Of a DNA stretch of 64,000 bases, positions 19,756-28,911 are shown piece by piece. The stretch is from Ostreococcus mediterraneus. Taxonomy: Eukaryota; Chlorophyta; Mamiellophyceae; Mamiellales; Bathycoccaceae. Made by a program: the position numbers and the translations under genes. Position 1 is the stretch's first letter, and the number at the start of each line of letters is the position of its first letter. The DNA lies in the NCBI GenBank assembly GCA_012295225.1, contig WMKK01000005.1, positions 6,958-70,957 on the forward strand. Direction: 5' to 3'. The notes beneath the pieces were generated by a model. The model did no database searches. It was given only the letters and a program-made list of their open reading frames with translations, and was not told the DNA's origin.

Positions 19756-20697
19756 ATGTTCGGTCAGCTCGTCACCGGTCCACCGGGCGCCGGGAAAACC
19801 ACGTATTGCGTCGGCATGAAGCACTACTTTGAGCTTCAGGGACGACGAGTGGCACTCATTAACCTCGATCCGGCGAACGACACGGCGCCGTACGACGCCG
19901 CGGTATCGTTCGACGAACTCATCTCCGTCGATGAAGTCATGGAAGAGTTCGGGTTGGGTCCGAACGGCGCCATGGTGTACTGCGTAGAGTACTTGGAAAA
20001 GAATCTTGACTGGCTTCTGGAACGCCTCAAGCCGCTCTCGGAGACGCACTACTTTATATTCGACTGCCCCGGACAGCTCGAGTTATTCAACGTGCACGGG
20101 TGTTTTCGAAACATCATTCACACCATGATGAATGAGTGGCATTACAGATTGTGCACGGTGCACTTGAGTGACTCGCACCTTTGTTGCGACCCAGGCAAGT
20201 ACGTGTCGGCGTTGCTGGTTACGTTGCAGTCGATGCTGCACTTGGAAACCCCGCACGTGAGCGTGTTGAGCAAAGTAGACATGCTAGAACAGTATGGTGA
20301 CTTGGCGTTTAACCTTGATTACTACACGGACGTGATGGATTTAGAATATTTAGTAGAGCACATTAGCGCTGACCCAAAGATGGCGCCGTACAAAAAGCTC
20401 ACCGCGAGCTTGTGTGAGGTCATTGAAGACTTTGGTTTGGTTCGTTTTATCCCACTCGCAATCGAAGACGAAGACACAGTGAGCAGAGTGGCGGGCATGG
20501 TTGACAAGGCTATAGGATATTCGCTAGGCGTGCATAAAGGTGCGAGATTAAGTGCGGATGAGCTTCGGCAGCGCGAAGAAGACGGGGAGGATTTTGATTT
20601 GCGAAACGCCATCGCTCCCGCGTTGCCAATCACGCAGCACGCCTCGAGTTTAGACATTCAGGAGCGATATTTTGAGCATAAAGAAGATGCAGCCTAA
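19756..20697 (+). CDS. GPN2: GPN-loop GTPase 2
   Basis: Protein of 313 residues. The P-loop is GPPGAGKTTY (8-17), followed by the NLDPAND segment, the defining Gly-Pro-Asn loop in GLGPNGAMVY, the DCPGQLELF switch region, and the base-specificity motif SKVDML. The GPN1-GPN2-GPN3 family is needed for assembly and nuclear import of RNA polymerase II and related complexes. HLETPHVSVLSKVDMLEQYG and the overall length fit GPN2 best; GPN3 is the main alternative. The ATG at 19756 (MFGQLVTGPPG) is the family's usual start. Confidence 0.92.
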   Translation: MFGQLVTGPPGAGKTTYCVGMKHYFELQGRRVALINLDPANDTAPYDAAVSFDELISVDEVMEEFGLGPNGAMVYCVEYLEKNLDWLLERLKPLSETHYFIFDCPGQLELFNVHGCFRNIIHTMMNEWHYRLCTVHLSDSHLCCDPGKYVSALLVTLQSMLHLETPHVSVLSKVDMLEQYGDLAFNLDYYTDVMDLEYLVEHISADPKMAPYKKLTASLCEVIEDFGLVRFIPLAIEDEDTVSRVAGMVDKAIGYSLGVHKGARLSADELRQREEDGEDFDLRNAIAPALPITQHASSLDIQERYFEHKEDAA

Positions 20698-21592
20698 TTA
20701 GTTTTTAATACATTAGATATCCTACGTAGCGGCAGCAGCAGCAGCCACATTGTTCATGTTCAGCACCGAGGCGTGATGGTGCTAATACTAACTGCGCGTG
20801 CGTACTTTCTTCAAACCTTCGTGTGAAAACATCGTCGTCAGTACACATCTTCTCATTTGAGAATGAGCGACGATTTTGAAAAACAAAAATGGAAATAAAA
20901 ACCGAAATATCCCGGGGATTGCTCACAGAACCTCGTCAAAGGTTAGACGGGAACTCCGATTATGTCCGACCGGATGTTAATGTTGCGAGTTAAAATAAAA
21001 TGATAGCTCGAAGTACAGGTGAGGTATCAAGTCACCCTATCCCAAAGAGCCCGTCCCACTCGCGCGTGGTGTAGCGCAACGAATCAGCGCGCACAAACCA
21101 AAAATAAAAATAAAAATCGAAATATCCCGGGGATTGCTCACAGAACCTCGTCAAAGGTTAGACGGGAACTCCGATTATGTCCGACCGGATGTTATTGTTG
21201 CGAAGTGTACTGCGTACAGATGAGCTGAACGTACTGGCGAGGTATCAAGTCGCCTTATCCCATCCATCTCATCCCTCTCCGCGAACGAATCATCACCATC
21301 ATAAAAAAAGCGAATACAAAAACAAAGCCGCGTCGCCGTCGCCGCCGCGCGAAAACCAAACGAGTCAGAGTAAGAATGACACTGTGCAGAGTTTTCCCCA
21401 GCACCTCCGCGCCAACGTACGAGTACGCCCGACGCATCGGTTCCTCGGTGAGAAGATTAGCTATTTACGCATACTCATCACCCTCGTCCTCGACGCGCGA
21501 CGCCAACGACGCACACGCGATACGACACACGCACCTTGCACAACAGCGCACACAAAACCTCGACCTCGACCGCGTCAACCACCGCGACGACA

Positions 21593-21627
<35 letters not shown>

Positions 21628-21961
21628 CGCGTACCCCCATCACGCACCCATCGCCGGCGTCACCGCCCGCGTCCCCGGACGAACGCCACACCCCATCGTC
21701 GTCGTCGTCGTCGTCTGAGGCACCTTGGAGTCAACGACCCGAGCGCGAGATCGCCACACTGCGCGCCTCGCTTCGCCTCGCGACGACGCGCGAGACGCCG
21801 CCGACGACGACGACGAGCGCGAACGTGGATTGAACGGGTCCGCGATCGACGACCCAGACGGCGAATCGCGACGACGACGACGCGTGACGACGACGACGCG
21901 TGACGCTCGACGTACACTCAAAAACTGAGATCACAATCGCGCGCGCGTTCGTCGCCTCGCC
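20698..21961. other. 1.26-kb region without a supported protein gene
   Basis: The longest gene-free stretch in the window. It contains a two-copy tandem repeat (20886-21290), a GCAGCAGCAGCAGC run near 20732, an ACG microsatellite at about 21598-21629 and a GTC run near 21697-21716. Open frames exist on both strands but are Arg/Ser/Thr-rich readings of low-complexity DNA and show no family motif. No tRNA or spliceosomal snRNA signature was recognised by eye. The last 100 bases should hold the promoter of the proteasome gene that follows. Confidence 0.5.
20886..21290. repeat. two-copy tandem repeat, unit about 215 bases
   Basis: The segment beginning AATATCCCGGGGATTGCTCA occurs at 20906 and again at 21121, an offset of 215 bases. 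About 85 bases are nearly identical, through the run ending CCGACCGGATGTTA/TTGTTGCGA. Similarity then weakens but resumes at GAGGTATCAAGTC..CC.TATCCCA. Each copy is preceded by an AAAATAAAAA tract. No coding frame is shared. It could be a duplicated promoter, an untranslated-region element or a structured RNA; nothing in the sequence decides. Confidence 0.75.
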
Positions 21962-22669
21962 ATGTCGGACGGACGGTATTCGTTTTCGCTGACGACGTTC
22001 TCGCCGTCGGGGGAGTTGGTGCAGATTAAACACGCGCTGGCGGCGATTAACTCGGGGGCGACGTCGTTGGGGATTAAGGCGAAAGATGGCGTGGTGTTGG
22101 CGACGGAGAAGAAGCTTCCGAGCGCGCTCGTGGACGCGTCTACGGTGAAGAAGATTGCGACGTTGACGGATTCTATCGGGGTGACGTACTCTGGGATGGG
22201 ACCGGACTTTAGAGTGCTCACGCGCATGGCGAGAAAGGAGACGCAAACGTATTACAGGACGTATCACGAGACCATCCCGGCGTCGCAACTGGTTCGGGAA
22301 ACGGCGACGACGATGCAAGAGTTCACGCAACAAGGGGGTGTTCGACCGTTCGGGGTGTCGCTCTTGATGGCTGGCTTTGACGATGCAGGTCCGAGCTTGT
22401 TCCAAGTCGACCCAAGCGGGTCGTACTTTGCGTGGAAGGCGAGCGCGATTGGGAAGAATATGGTGAACGCGAAGACGTTTTTGGAAAAGCGCTACAGCGA
22501 CGACATGGAACTTGAAGACGCGATTCATACCGCGATTCTTACCCTCAAGGAAGGGTTCGATGGACAAATTTCGGCGGAGAACATTGAGATAGGTGTGATT
22601 GGCTCCGACAGAATATTTAGAATTTTGACCGCCGCCGAAGTTGCTGATTACTTGGAGGAAGTGGAATAA
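21962..22669 (+). CDS. PSMA2: 20S proteasome subunit alpha type 2
   Basis: Alpha-ring subunit of 235 residues, the normal length. It opens with the alpha-subunit signature [20 protein letters not shown]. Diagnostic alpha-2 segments include [58 protein letters not shown] and [20 protein letters not shown]. Alpha subunits form the gated outer rings of the 20S core and are not catalytic. The usual Glu-Tyr-Ala of the signature reads Lys-His-Ala here, a small departure. A second alpha subunit (alpha-6) lies 25 kb further on. Confidence 0.97.
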   Translation: MSDGRYSFSLTTFSPSGELVQIKHALAAINSGATSLGIKAKDGVVLATEKKLPSALVDASTVKKIATLTDSIGVTYSGMGPDFRVLTRMARKETQTYYRTYHETIPASQLVRETATTMQEFTQQGGVRPFGVSLLMAGFDDAGPSLFQVDPSGSYFAWKASAIGKNMVNAKTFLEKRYSDDMELEDAIHTAILTLKEGFDGQISAENIEIGVIGSDRIFRILTAAEVADYLEEVE

Positions 22670-22808
22670 CGCACAACTTACTCTGACGTACGCCTCGGCG
22701 AGCTCGAGTCCAAGATCCGTTTAGCCCTTAGATCTACTACCGTACTACTACATCTGCTATAACAAAGTTCTATAACTTTTCTCTAAAGAGCAACCTATTT
22801 ATTGTCTA

Positions 22809-24542
22809 CTACAGCACACCCGTCGAGTTTTCATCCCACACCGAGTCGTTGTGTGGGAAATTCCAGCTGTCGGCGGCGTCCTTTGCGCCATACATGACGT
22901 ACGCCAGTGGGCGACGCTTACGCGAATGATTAGCCCCTCCTTTGTGCATGACGCGATAATCGTATAGCAACAATGATCCAGGCGTGGGCATCTCCGGCAG
23001 GCATCGCGGGGCAGCCGCTTGTTTTCGCGCTTCCTTTGACGTCACGTACGCCGCGTCGTGATCCCAACGATGCGAACCATGAATAAATGCCGTGCCCTGA
23101 GCCGCATCGGCTGATGTCGCCACGAGCGGCACGAATACGTTCACGATGCCAAATATTCTTCCATCGGAATGAAAGTGCTGCTCGGGGGCACCAGGCTCGG
23201 ACGTGACGCATCCGACTGATTTCACTGTAAACGTTTCATCAACGTACGCACGCGCTAGAATCGGCTCCACCCATGGCGCGATCAACTTTTCTAGCGTTTG
23301 CCATTGAGTATGCGCACGCGCACCATTCGGTGTCACGCGTGCCTTGACGTCCTCATGCTCAGGTCGCGTGTAGTCGTATCGCAAACCCGCCCGGGCTCGA
23401 GAGCAAATTTCTGAAAATCGAAAAATGTCGCGCGATGGGTCAAAGCCTTTTGCCTTGACGCCGTCGAGTAATTCGTTTAAGTAAGTCTCTCCTGCATCAT
23501 TCATAGCGACGACGTCTTCGCGAGAAATTATGGATGAACTACCAACGACGAGTGGCTGTAAAATGACAAAACCGTGCTGGCGCAGACTTTCGGCGGCGCT
23601 CGAAGCGGTTTCATCATTCGGTGCTCCGCTTTCGATTTCTTGCGCACTCACGTTCAAGGTATATGAGCATGCGCGGTCTACATCAAACCAACCAGCACCG
23701 TCATCATCATCATCATCATCGTCATCATCACTAGTGGCGTTCAACGCTCGCATGCGAGGCACATCCTCCAATGAGGCTTCGGCAAACTCTGCGGCGAAAT
23801 CGGCTAAAGCGTCGGCATCCTCAACCGGCACTTTTCTTCTGCAACACTCAATCAATCGATACCCAAACTTTGAGCTCGTAATTTCATCGTCATGTGCATA
23901 CTCCTTGGCAGTAGACACCATATCTTCATTCACATAATCCAAAGCTCGCGTTTGAACATCAAATTGGCGCGCGTCCAGCGCTCGCTCAAACGCCTGCGCG
24001 AGTTCCAGCCGCCGCACGCCAAACGCGGCGATGAAAATTCCATCTCGTGCTAAATGATCATCAATGCATCGCGCCAGCGCCTCGGCGTGTTCTTCTAAAT
24101 ACAACATATCCGCCGCAATTATCACGTCGTAACCTCCATCGATGGCGACGTACGTGTCGTCATTCGCCCAGTCGACGGCGCGCACGCTGACTTCGCACTC
24201 CCCAGCGCGCGCGCCATACCACCCATTCCTCAGCGCGTTCGCGTGCGCCAGCGCTAGAACTGCATCGTCACGATCGGTCACGCACACGCTCGCCGCGCCG
24301 AGTGCCGCGGCGGCGAGCCCGCCCGCGCCGATACCCGCACCGAGCTCGAGGACGTGTTTGCCTCGAACGCACGCCGGCGCGTCGTCAGACGATGCGAGAT
24401 GTTCGACGAGCGCGTAGGACGATGACCAGAGGCGGCAACCGGTGCGCAGCGGCACGTTTTCGGTGTCGTGCTCGAGGGCGAGCACGATCGTGCGCGGGGC
24501 AAAGCTAGGGGTCGTGAAGGTGCGAAATTCGTGCAGCACCAT
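22809..24542 (-). CDS. fusion of a METTL21/FAM86-like methyltransferase and a PhyH-type dioxygenase
   Basis: Protein of 577 residues with two enzyme domains in one frame. The N-terminal half (about 25-235) is a seven-beta-strand SAM methyltransferase of the lysine-methylating METTL21/FAM86 group. It has CRLWSSSYALVEHLAS, the SAM loop VLELGAGIGAGGLAAA and the post-strand motif YDVIIAADMLYLEEH. An acidic Asp run (about 275-285) links to a Fe(II)/2-oxoglutarate dioxygenase of the phytanoyl-CoA hydroxylase type (about 315-560). Its iron ligands are HSD in QHFHSDG and the distal His in YRVMHKGG, followed by the 2-oxoglutarate Arg in RKRRPLAYV. Both active sites look complete. Substrates are unknown. 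Confidence 0.85.
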   Translation of the reverse strand: MVLHEFRTFTTPSFAPRTIVLALEHDTENVPLRTGCRLWSSSYALVEHLASSDDAPACVRGKHVLELGAGIGAGGLAAAALGAASVCVTDRDDAVLALAHANALRNGWYGARAGECEVSVRAVDWANDDTYVAIDGGYDVIIAADMLYLEEHAEALARCIDDHLARDGIFIAAFGVRRLELAQAFERALDARQFDVQTRALDYVNEDMVSTAKEYAHDDEITSSKFGYRLIECCRRKVPVEDADALADFAAEFAEASLEDVPRMRALNATSDDDDDDDDDDGAGWFDVDRACSYTLNVSAQEIESGAPNDETASSAAESLRQHGFVILQPLVVGSSSIISREDVVAMNDAGETYLNELLDGVKAKGFDPSRDIFRFSEICSRARAGLRYDYTRPEHEDVKARVTPNGARAHTQWQTLEKLIAPWVEPILARAYVDETFTVKSVGCVTSEPGAPEQHFHSDGRIFGIVNVFVPLVATSADAAQGTAFIHGSHRWDHDAAYVTSKEARKQAAAPRCLPEMPTPGSLLLYDYRVMHKGGANHSRKRRPLAYVMYGAKDAADSWNFPHNDSVWDENSTGVL

Positions 24543-24669
24543 GGTGTGGCGTCGGCGTCGGCGCCGAACGTCGTTTTGTTTGTTGAAATGCGTTTTGAAT
24601 TATGAAAACAACACGAAAGATGGGAAATGCTACAGTACTGAAGAGAAACTAAACGTACGCACCCAGATG

Positions 24670-26256
24670 TTAAATAATGGGCACGCTTTTGCGGACGATG
24701 AAACGTCGAGCCATGACCACGACGGATGCGACAAAGACGATGGCTCCAGCCATGCCGAAACACAACGCGGGATCGGTGGCGAAAATGCGCCCAAATACCA
24801 GCGGTGATAAGATACGCGCCATGGAATTGATGGCGGAATCGATACCCATGACGGCACCGCGTTTCGTCGGCGGTACGCATTGCATGAGTAAAATCGGAAT
24901 GGCTGGCGTGAAGAGCGGCAAACCGGCGACGTATACGATGGCCGCTGGCGGCACAAACGCCGCGACGTTCGCTTGACCGATAGCCACCAAGCCTATGGCA
25001 ACGCATAATAAACCAATCACGGTGGTTTTTGTCAAACCTAATAATTTTTGCACCGGTGCAAAGAGCGTAGCGCTCACAGTAAAAGAAACAACGGATAAAG
25101 TCGTGAGCAACGCGCCGATTTGCGTCGGCGACATTTCGAGCTTCTTTGACAACAAGAGTGGGAAGAAGGAATCAAACGTGGATTGCCCAGCGTTGTACAG
25201 AAAACTCGTAAAACAGATCGTCGCCACCGCGGGCAAGTACTCGCGCCCGAGCGGACAGCTCAGAGCGTCTGGGTCGTACACGCCCGGCGCGGGCTTTGCC
25301 GGTTTCGTCGCGCTCGCACCAGCTTCGTCGCTGGCTTCAGCCTTTGCCGCTTCTAAAGTTTCAGCCATACTCTGGCGCATCATCGCCGGAGACGTCATAA
25401 ATACCGCCACAAGCGCGGCTGCGGCGATCGACGCCCACCCAGTGACGCTAATCGCGGCTGACAGATTGTATCCCGCGAATAACAACCCGCCCAACGTCGG
25501 CCCGACGATAAACGCCAACGTACACGACGCCTCACGCCACGCCATGAGCTGCGGTAAAAACTCTGGCGTCGCGGCGTCGGCTAAATACGCTTTTACCACC
25601 GGACTCGCCCCTGCGAACGCGCCGCTCAGCACGCGTAAGAGTAAAAACGTTTGCAACGACCATCCAGATTTCACGCACAGTCCTTGTAAAATCAACCCGA
25701 CACCGACGCCCATGAGACTCAACACCAATATCGGTTTTCTCCCAACCTTGTCGCTTAATCGAGGCCAGAGAAACAGCGCACCAAACATCCCTAGCGGATA
25801 CGCGCTGGTCAAATACCCGACGTTCTCCGCAGCGAGGGAGAAATGCGACACCAATCCTGGAGTAATCGGGCCCGTCACCGTAAATCCGAGCAAGTGTAAA
25901 AATACCGCAAGCATGACACAAAACACCGATAGTTTTTGCCTCAACTCCACCTTTGTGAGCTCTGAACCATCGTACGTGCTCGCACCGATCGACCGCACGA
26001 CGACGCCGCGCCTTTGCGCCTCGCTCGCCGTTGACTTTATCGTCGACTGGCGCGACGTCCCGGAGCTCGCGTCGGCGTCTTCGCCTCGACGCCCCCTAGT
26101 CATCCCTTGCCGCTCGCGCGCGCCCTCATTCCCGCGCACACTCGCGCGCGTCACCACTCCCATGCGTACCGTCGATGCACGACTCGCGTGATTCGCACGC
26201 GTCGCGCGTCGCGCGTCAATGCCGACTAACTGTCGCACGAGCGCGCTCGACGCCAT
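24670..26256 (-). CDS. major facilitator superfamily transporter with organellar leader
   Basis: Protein of 528 residues. An Arg/Ser/Ala-rich leader (1-105), low in acids at its start, suggests plastid or mitochondrial targeting. Twelve hydrophobic spans follow. The conserved loop 2-3 motif reads LSDKVGRKPILVLSL. A hydrophilic central loop (about 305-345, with repeated Lys/Ala/Pro) separates two six-span halves. A second-half motif MQCVPPTKRGAVMGIDSAINS resembles the TetA/drug-antiporter (DHA1) branch. Function as an exporter of small molecules is inferred; no substrate can be named. It is head-to-head with the YjbQ gene, about 200 bases apart. Confidence 0.85.
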   Translation of the reverse strand: MASSALVRQLVGIDARRATRANHASRASTVRMGVVTRASVRGNEGARERQGMTRGRRGEDADASSGTSRQSTIKSTASEAQRRGVVVRSIGASTYDGSELTKVELRQKLSVFCVMLAVFLHLLGFTVTGPITPGLVSHFSLAAENVGYLTSAYPLGMFGALFLWPRLSDKVGRKPILVLSLMGVGVGLILQGLCVKSGWSLQTFLLLRVLSGAFAGASPVVKAYLADAATPEFLPQLMAWREASCTLAFIVGPTLGGLLFAGYNLSAAISVTGWASIAAAALVAVFMTSPAMMRQSMAETLEAAKAEASDEAGASATKPAKPAPGVYDPDALSCPLGREYLPAVATICFTSFLYNAGQSTFDSFFPLLLSKKLEMSPTQIGALLTTLSVVSFTVSATLFAPVQKLLGLTKTTVIGLLCVAIGLVAIGQANVAAFVPPAAIVYVAGLPLFTPAIPILLMQCVPPTKRGAVMGIDSAINSMARILSPLVFGRIFATDPALCFGMAGAIVFVASVVVMARRFIVRKSVPII

Positions 26257-26457
26257 GGAATCGCTCGCGTCTCACACCCCTCGCGCGCACGACTCCGCGC
26301 GCGTACGCCCCCGAACGCGCGCGCAATCGACGACGGGTTATTCTATGCGTCGTTCGCGCGCGCAATCGCGGGTCGCACCTCCGTCGATGGCGACGGCGCG
26401 CGCGTGAAAGTGGTGATTCTATCCACACCAGGCTCCCTCTGCAGAGTACGCCTCGCG

Positions 26458-27060
26458 ATGTACGCCTCGACGTCTTTCGCGACGCCCGCGCGCGTGGAGC
26501 GCGCGGGGAAGAGCGCGAAAAAACACGCGCCTTCGCGCGCGCGCGCGGTGCGGTGCGCGGCGGCGGCCGACACGGAGGGCGCCGTGGTGTTTGACTACAG
26601 AACGATTGATTTGGGCATGACGTTGCGCGGGACACACTTTATTGATTTGTCGCCGCACATCGAGCGCGCGATCGCGGAGACGGGCGTGCGTGAAGGTACG
26701 GTGAATGTTATATCTCGTCACACGACGACGGCGGTGACGATTAATGAGTATGAGGAGCGTCTGATTGACGACGCGAGGATGTACTTTAGAAAGCTCGCGC
26801 CTCCCGACGCCATGTATTTGCACAACGACCTCGATCGACGGTACGGGCCGAAAGATTGGCCCGGTGGCGACGAAGCGTGGCGGGCGCAAGAGCCTGAAAA
26901 CTGCCACTCGCATTTGCTTTCGATGTTGATTGGAAATTCGGAGAGCGTTCCTATTTCTCAAGGCAAAGTCGCTTTGGGAACGTGGCAGTCAGTGATGTTC
27001 GTCGAGCTCGACGGCCCTCGTCAGCGCACCGTCGGCATTCAGATTGTCGGCAAGAAGTAG
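26458..27060 (+). CDS. YjbQ/UPF0047 family protein, organelle-targeted
   Basis: Protein of 200 residues: a leader with few acids (1-38, ending ARAVRCAAAADTEG) plus one complete YjbQ domain. Conserved features are SRHTTTAVTINEYEE near residue 85 (the family pattern is HTSASLTINENADP), the His pair in NCHSHLLSMLIG and the terminal GTWQSVMFVELDGPR. UPF0047 proteins are annotated as secondary thiamin-phosphate synthase enzymes because bacterial members can rescue thiE mutants; the true role is unsettled. The ATG at 26458 (MYASTSFATPAR) gives the best leader; an ATG at 26404 is in frame. A three-domain relative lies at 62079-63590. Confidence 0.87.
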   Translation: MYASTSFATPARVERAGKSAKKHAPSRARAVRCAAAADTEGAVVFDYRTIDLGMTLRGTHFIDLSPHIERAIAETGVREGTVNVISRHTTTAVTINEYEERLIDDARMYFRKLAPPDAMYLHNDLDRRYGPKDWPGGDEAWRAQEPENCHSHLLSMLIGNSESVPISQGKVALGTWQSVMFVELDGPRQRTVGIQIVGKK

Positions 27061-27155
27061 TAAAAGTGTGTACACTGGAGTGGTTTAATTATTGTTGTTA
27101 CACGAATCATTCGTCAAATTACAGTTTTGCCGTCCATGTCTCTTTCTCTCCGTCG

Positions 27156-27521
27156 TTACTCGCCGCTCTCATCAATCGCCTTGAGTTGCGCTTGCAGATC
27201 AAACACTTCATCCATGTACGTCCACCACTCACCATCTTTTGCGTCTTCGCTCGGTTTTTGAAACGTACGCGTCAACGCACTCCACTCTTCGCACTTTGGG
27301 CTCATCTTCAAGTGCCTCGCAAAGTCCACGTCGGGATTGAACCCATCCACCGTCGTCATGAACATGAACAACCGCTCGCCGCTGCGGAAAATGCGCATAT
27401 CAATCACGCCAACGTCCCGCAACGCGTTGAGTACCTCTGGCCACACGCGCGCATGCAGGTCATCATACGCCGACGCCGTGTCCCTGTGCACGCGAATGGT
27501 TTGCGCCCACGTGCGAACCAT
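27156..27521 (-). CDS. L-rhamnose mutarotase family protein (RhaM/DUF718)
   Basis: Protein of 121 residues, slightly longer than bacterial RhaM (about 104). The family pattern is clear: a conserved Tyr and His in YDDLHARVWPEVLNALRDVG, then IDMRIFRSGERLFMFMTT, and a C-terminal EWWTYMDEVFDL. RhaM interconverts alpha and beta anomers of L-rhamnose; eukaryotic members are small cytosolic proteins of unproven role. The start at 27521 (MVRTWAQTIRVH) is the first ATG; the open frame runs slightly further. No other rhamnose gene is nearby. Confidence 0.88.
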   Translation of the reverse strand: MVRTWAQTIRVHRDTASAYDDLHARVWPEVLNALRDVGVIDMRIFRSGERLFMFMTTVDGFNPDVDFARHLKMSPKCEEWSALTRTFQKPSEDAKDGEWWTYMDEVFDLQAQLKAIDESGE

Positions 27522-27684
27522 TTGAACCGTCACGCACAAATCCCCACGCGTCCGAGCGCGTCCACGCGCCGCGCTGACGCCGACGACGCGCCGACGCCGA
27601 AGGAAAATTAATCCACGCTTGGTCGCGCGGTCGCGTGTCGCGCGTCTGGCCGCGCGCGGCGCGCGAGTCGCGCGAGAGCGTCAG

Positions 27685-27716
27685 TTGGCGCCAAAATGCT
27701 TTTTTCAAATTTCAAA
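27685..27716. promoter_or_regulatory. E2F-like palindrome and TTCAAA pair upstream of the PHAX-domain gene
   Basis: TTGGCGCCAAAA at 27685-27696 matches the E2F/DP consensus (TTTSGCGC) on both strands. Just downstream are two TTCAAA copies (27704-27709 and 27711-27716), which read TTTGAA on the other strand, like the CHR element of animal cell-cycle promoters. They lie 60-95 bases before the start codon at 27778. The E2F match is strong by pattern; the CHR reading is speculative in algae. Confidence 0.5.
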
Positions 27717-27777
27717 TTTTCACCGAGCTGCCGAGCGTTCCGCACGTCACAGCGCGCCTCGCCTCGCCTCGCGAACG

Positions 27778-28740
27778 ATGACGACGATGGACGTGTACAA
27801 CGACGCACAAAAAATGGAGGACCCGCGATCGCGATTGGTGTTTGACGACGCCGATGCGGAGATGGTTGACGCGGAGGCTGCGCGCGAGCACACCCCCGAA
27901 CGGGTCTCTGCGGCACCTTCTGGAGCTCGCGCGCCTCGCGTATTGACGACGATGGAAGAGGCGGCGTTGACGGCGAGTGGACGAAAAGATGTGTCGTCAT
28001 CGGTGTTTTCTCGATTCAACGCATCGCTCGGTGATTTTTTCCGAGCTGGGGAGAAGCGTGAACGCGTGGCGTCGCCAGCGGTGAAGAGCAACCGACGCAA
28101 AAGCGTCGGCGGTCGACGTATGGGTGACGTATCGCGCGTCGTGCGAGATTTGGCGTCGATTTTGGATGAGCCTAAATTGCAATTGCTCGCGCGCGCGGTT
28201 GACGCCATCGGTGAGGCGCGATGCCGCGAATTCGTGGATGAGGCGCTTCGCGTCCAGAACCAAGGTGGCGAAATGACGGCGACTGGCGAGCGTAAACGCA
28301 CGACTGGTGGCGTGTTCTGGGCGCACATTCGCGCGCAGTGCACCACGGAAGAAGTGGATGTGATCTTTGCCGAGGAGCGTGAAATTCAAAAGCAGCGTGC
28401 AAAGATTCGTCGCGCACGTACGGCGGCTATGGGTAAGGAGAACGTTCCGCCTGTCGGCGTCTCTGCGCTGCAGCCAACCATGGCGCAAATTTTGTTTGGT
28501 TCTATTCGCCAAGAACACTTTGCGCCGCGCTCGCCGTTGGCGACGATTTCTCCAGTGACAGTGCCGAACGCAGTGGTGGATTGCGATGTCGTCACCCCGA
28601 AGGCGACGATCAAGACGGCGAGTTGGGCTGACGAAGAGAATGACTTTCCGGCGGCGCCGATGAAATCGCGCGCATCGCCCGAGGCGCAGACCCCCGTCAT
28701 GTCTTTCGCGGCTGCCATCTCTCGTGGACTCCCTCGATAA
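27778..28740 (+). CDS. PHAX-type RNA-binding-domain protein with a KEN box
   Basis: Protein of 320 residues. A central domain (about 115-200) matches the RNA-binding domain of PHAX, the adaptor for U snRNA export. It reads from VVRDLASILDEPKLQLLARAV through FVDEALRVQNQGG to GERKRTTGGVFWAHIRAQ (the family has rrRTpGGvF). A Lys/Arg-rich segment (about 100-112) may be a nuclear signal. MGKENVPP near residue 220 is a textbook KEN box, the APC/C degron. The tail repeats short Pro/Thr motifs and ends SFAAAISRGLPR. The cap-complex- and CRM1-binding parts of animal PHAX are not evident. It sits beneath an E2F-like site, so cell-cycle control is likely. The ATG at 27778 is chosen over an upstream frame extension. 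Confidence 0.78.
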   Translation: MTTMDVYNDAQKMEDPRSRLVFDDADAEMVDAEAAREHTPERVSAAPSGARAPRVLTTMEEAALTASGRKDVSSSVFSRFNASLGDFFRAGEKRERVASPAVKSNRRKSVGGRRMGDVSRVVRDLASILDEPKLQLLARAVDAIGEARCREFVDEALRVQNQGGEMTATGERKRTTGGVFWAHIRAQCTTEEVDVIFAEEREIQKQRAKIRRARTAAMGKENVPPVGVSALQPTMAQILFGSIRQEHFAPRSPLATISPVTVPNAVVDCDVVTPKATIKTASWADEENDFPAAPMKSRASPEAQTPVMSFAAAISRGLPR

Positions 28741-28911
28741 TTTGTCCCTTCCTGCTTTACGGACGTCATGTTTAACCTCTCAAAACGATTCACAACGCAC
28801 TGCATAAGTTCGCATATCAATTGTTTTTTGTTTGTAAAATAAAAAATTTTGTCTACAGTACCTATCAAGTCCTACAGTTGTACAGCGAGCGTTGCCTAAG
28901 GTACTTTGTGT

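Noticed and set aside
21177-21833. Plus-strand open frame of about 218 codons before PSMA2
   Set aside because: Low-complexity Arg/Thr/Ser/Pro reading of microsatellite DNA, overlapping the tandem repeat; no conserved feature.
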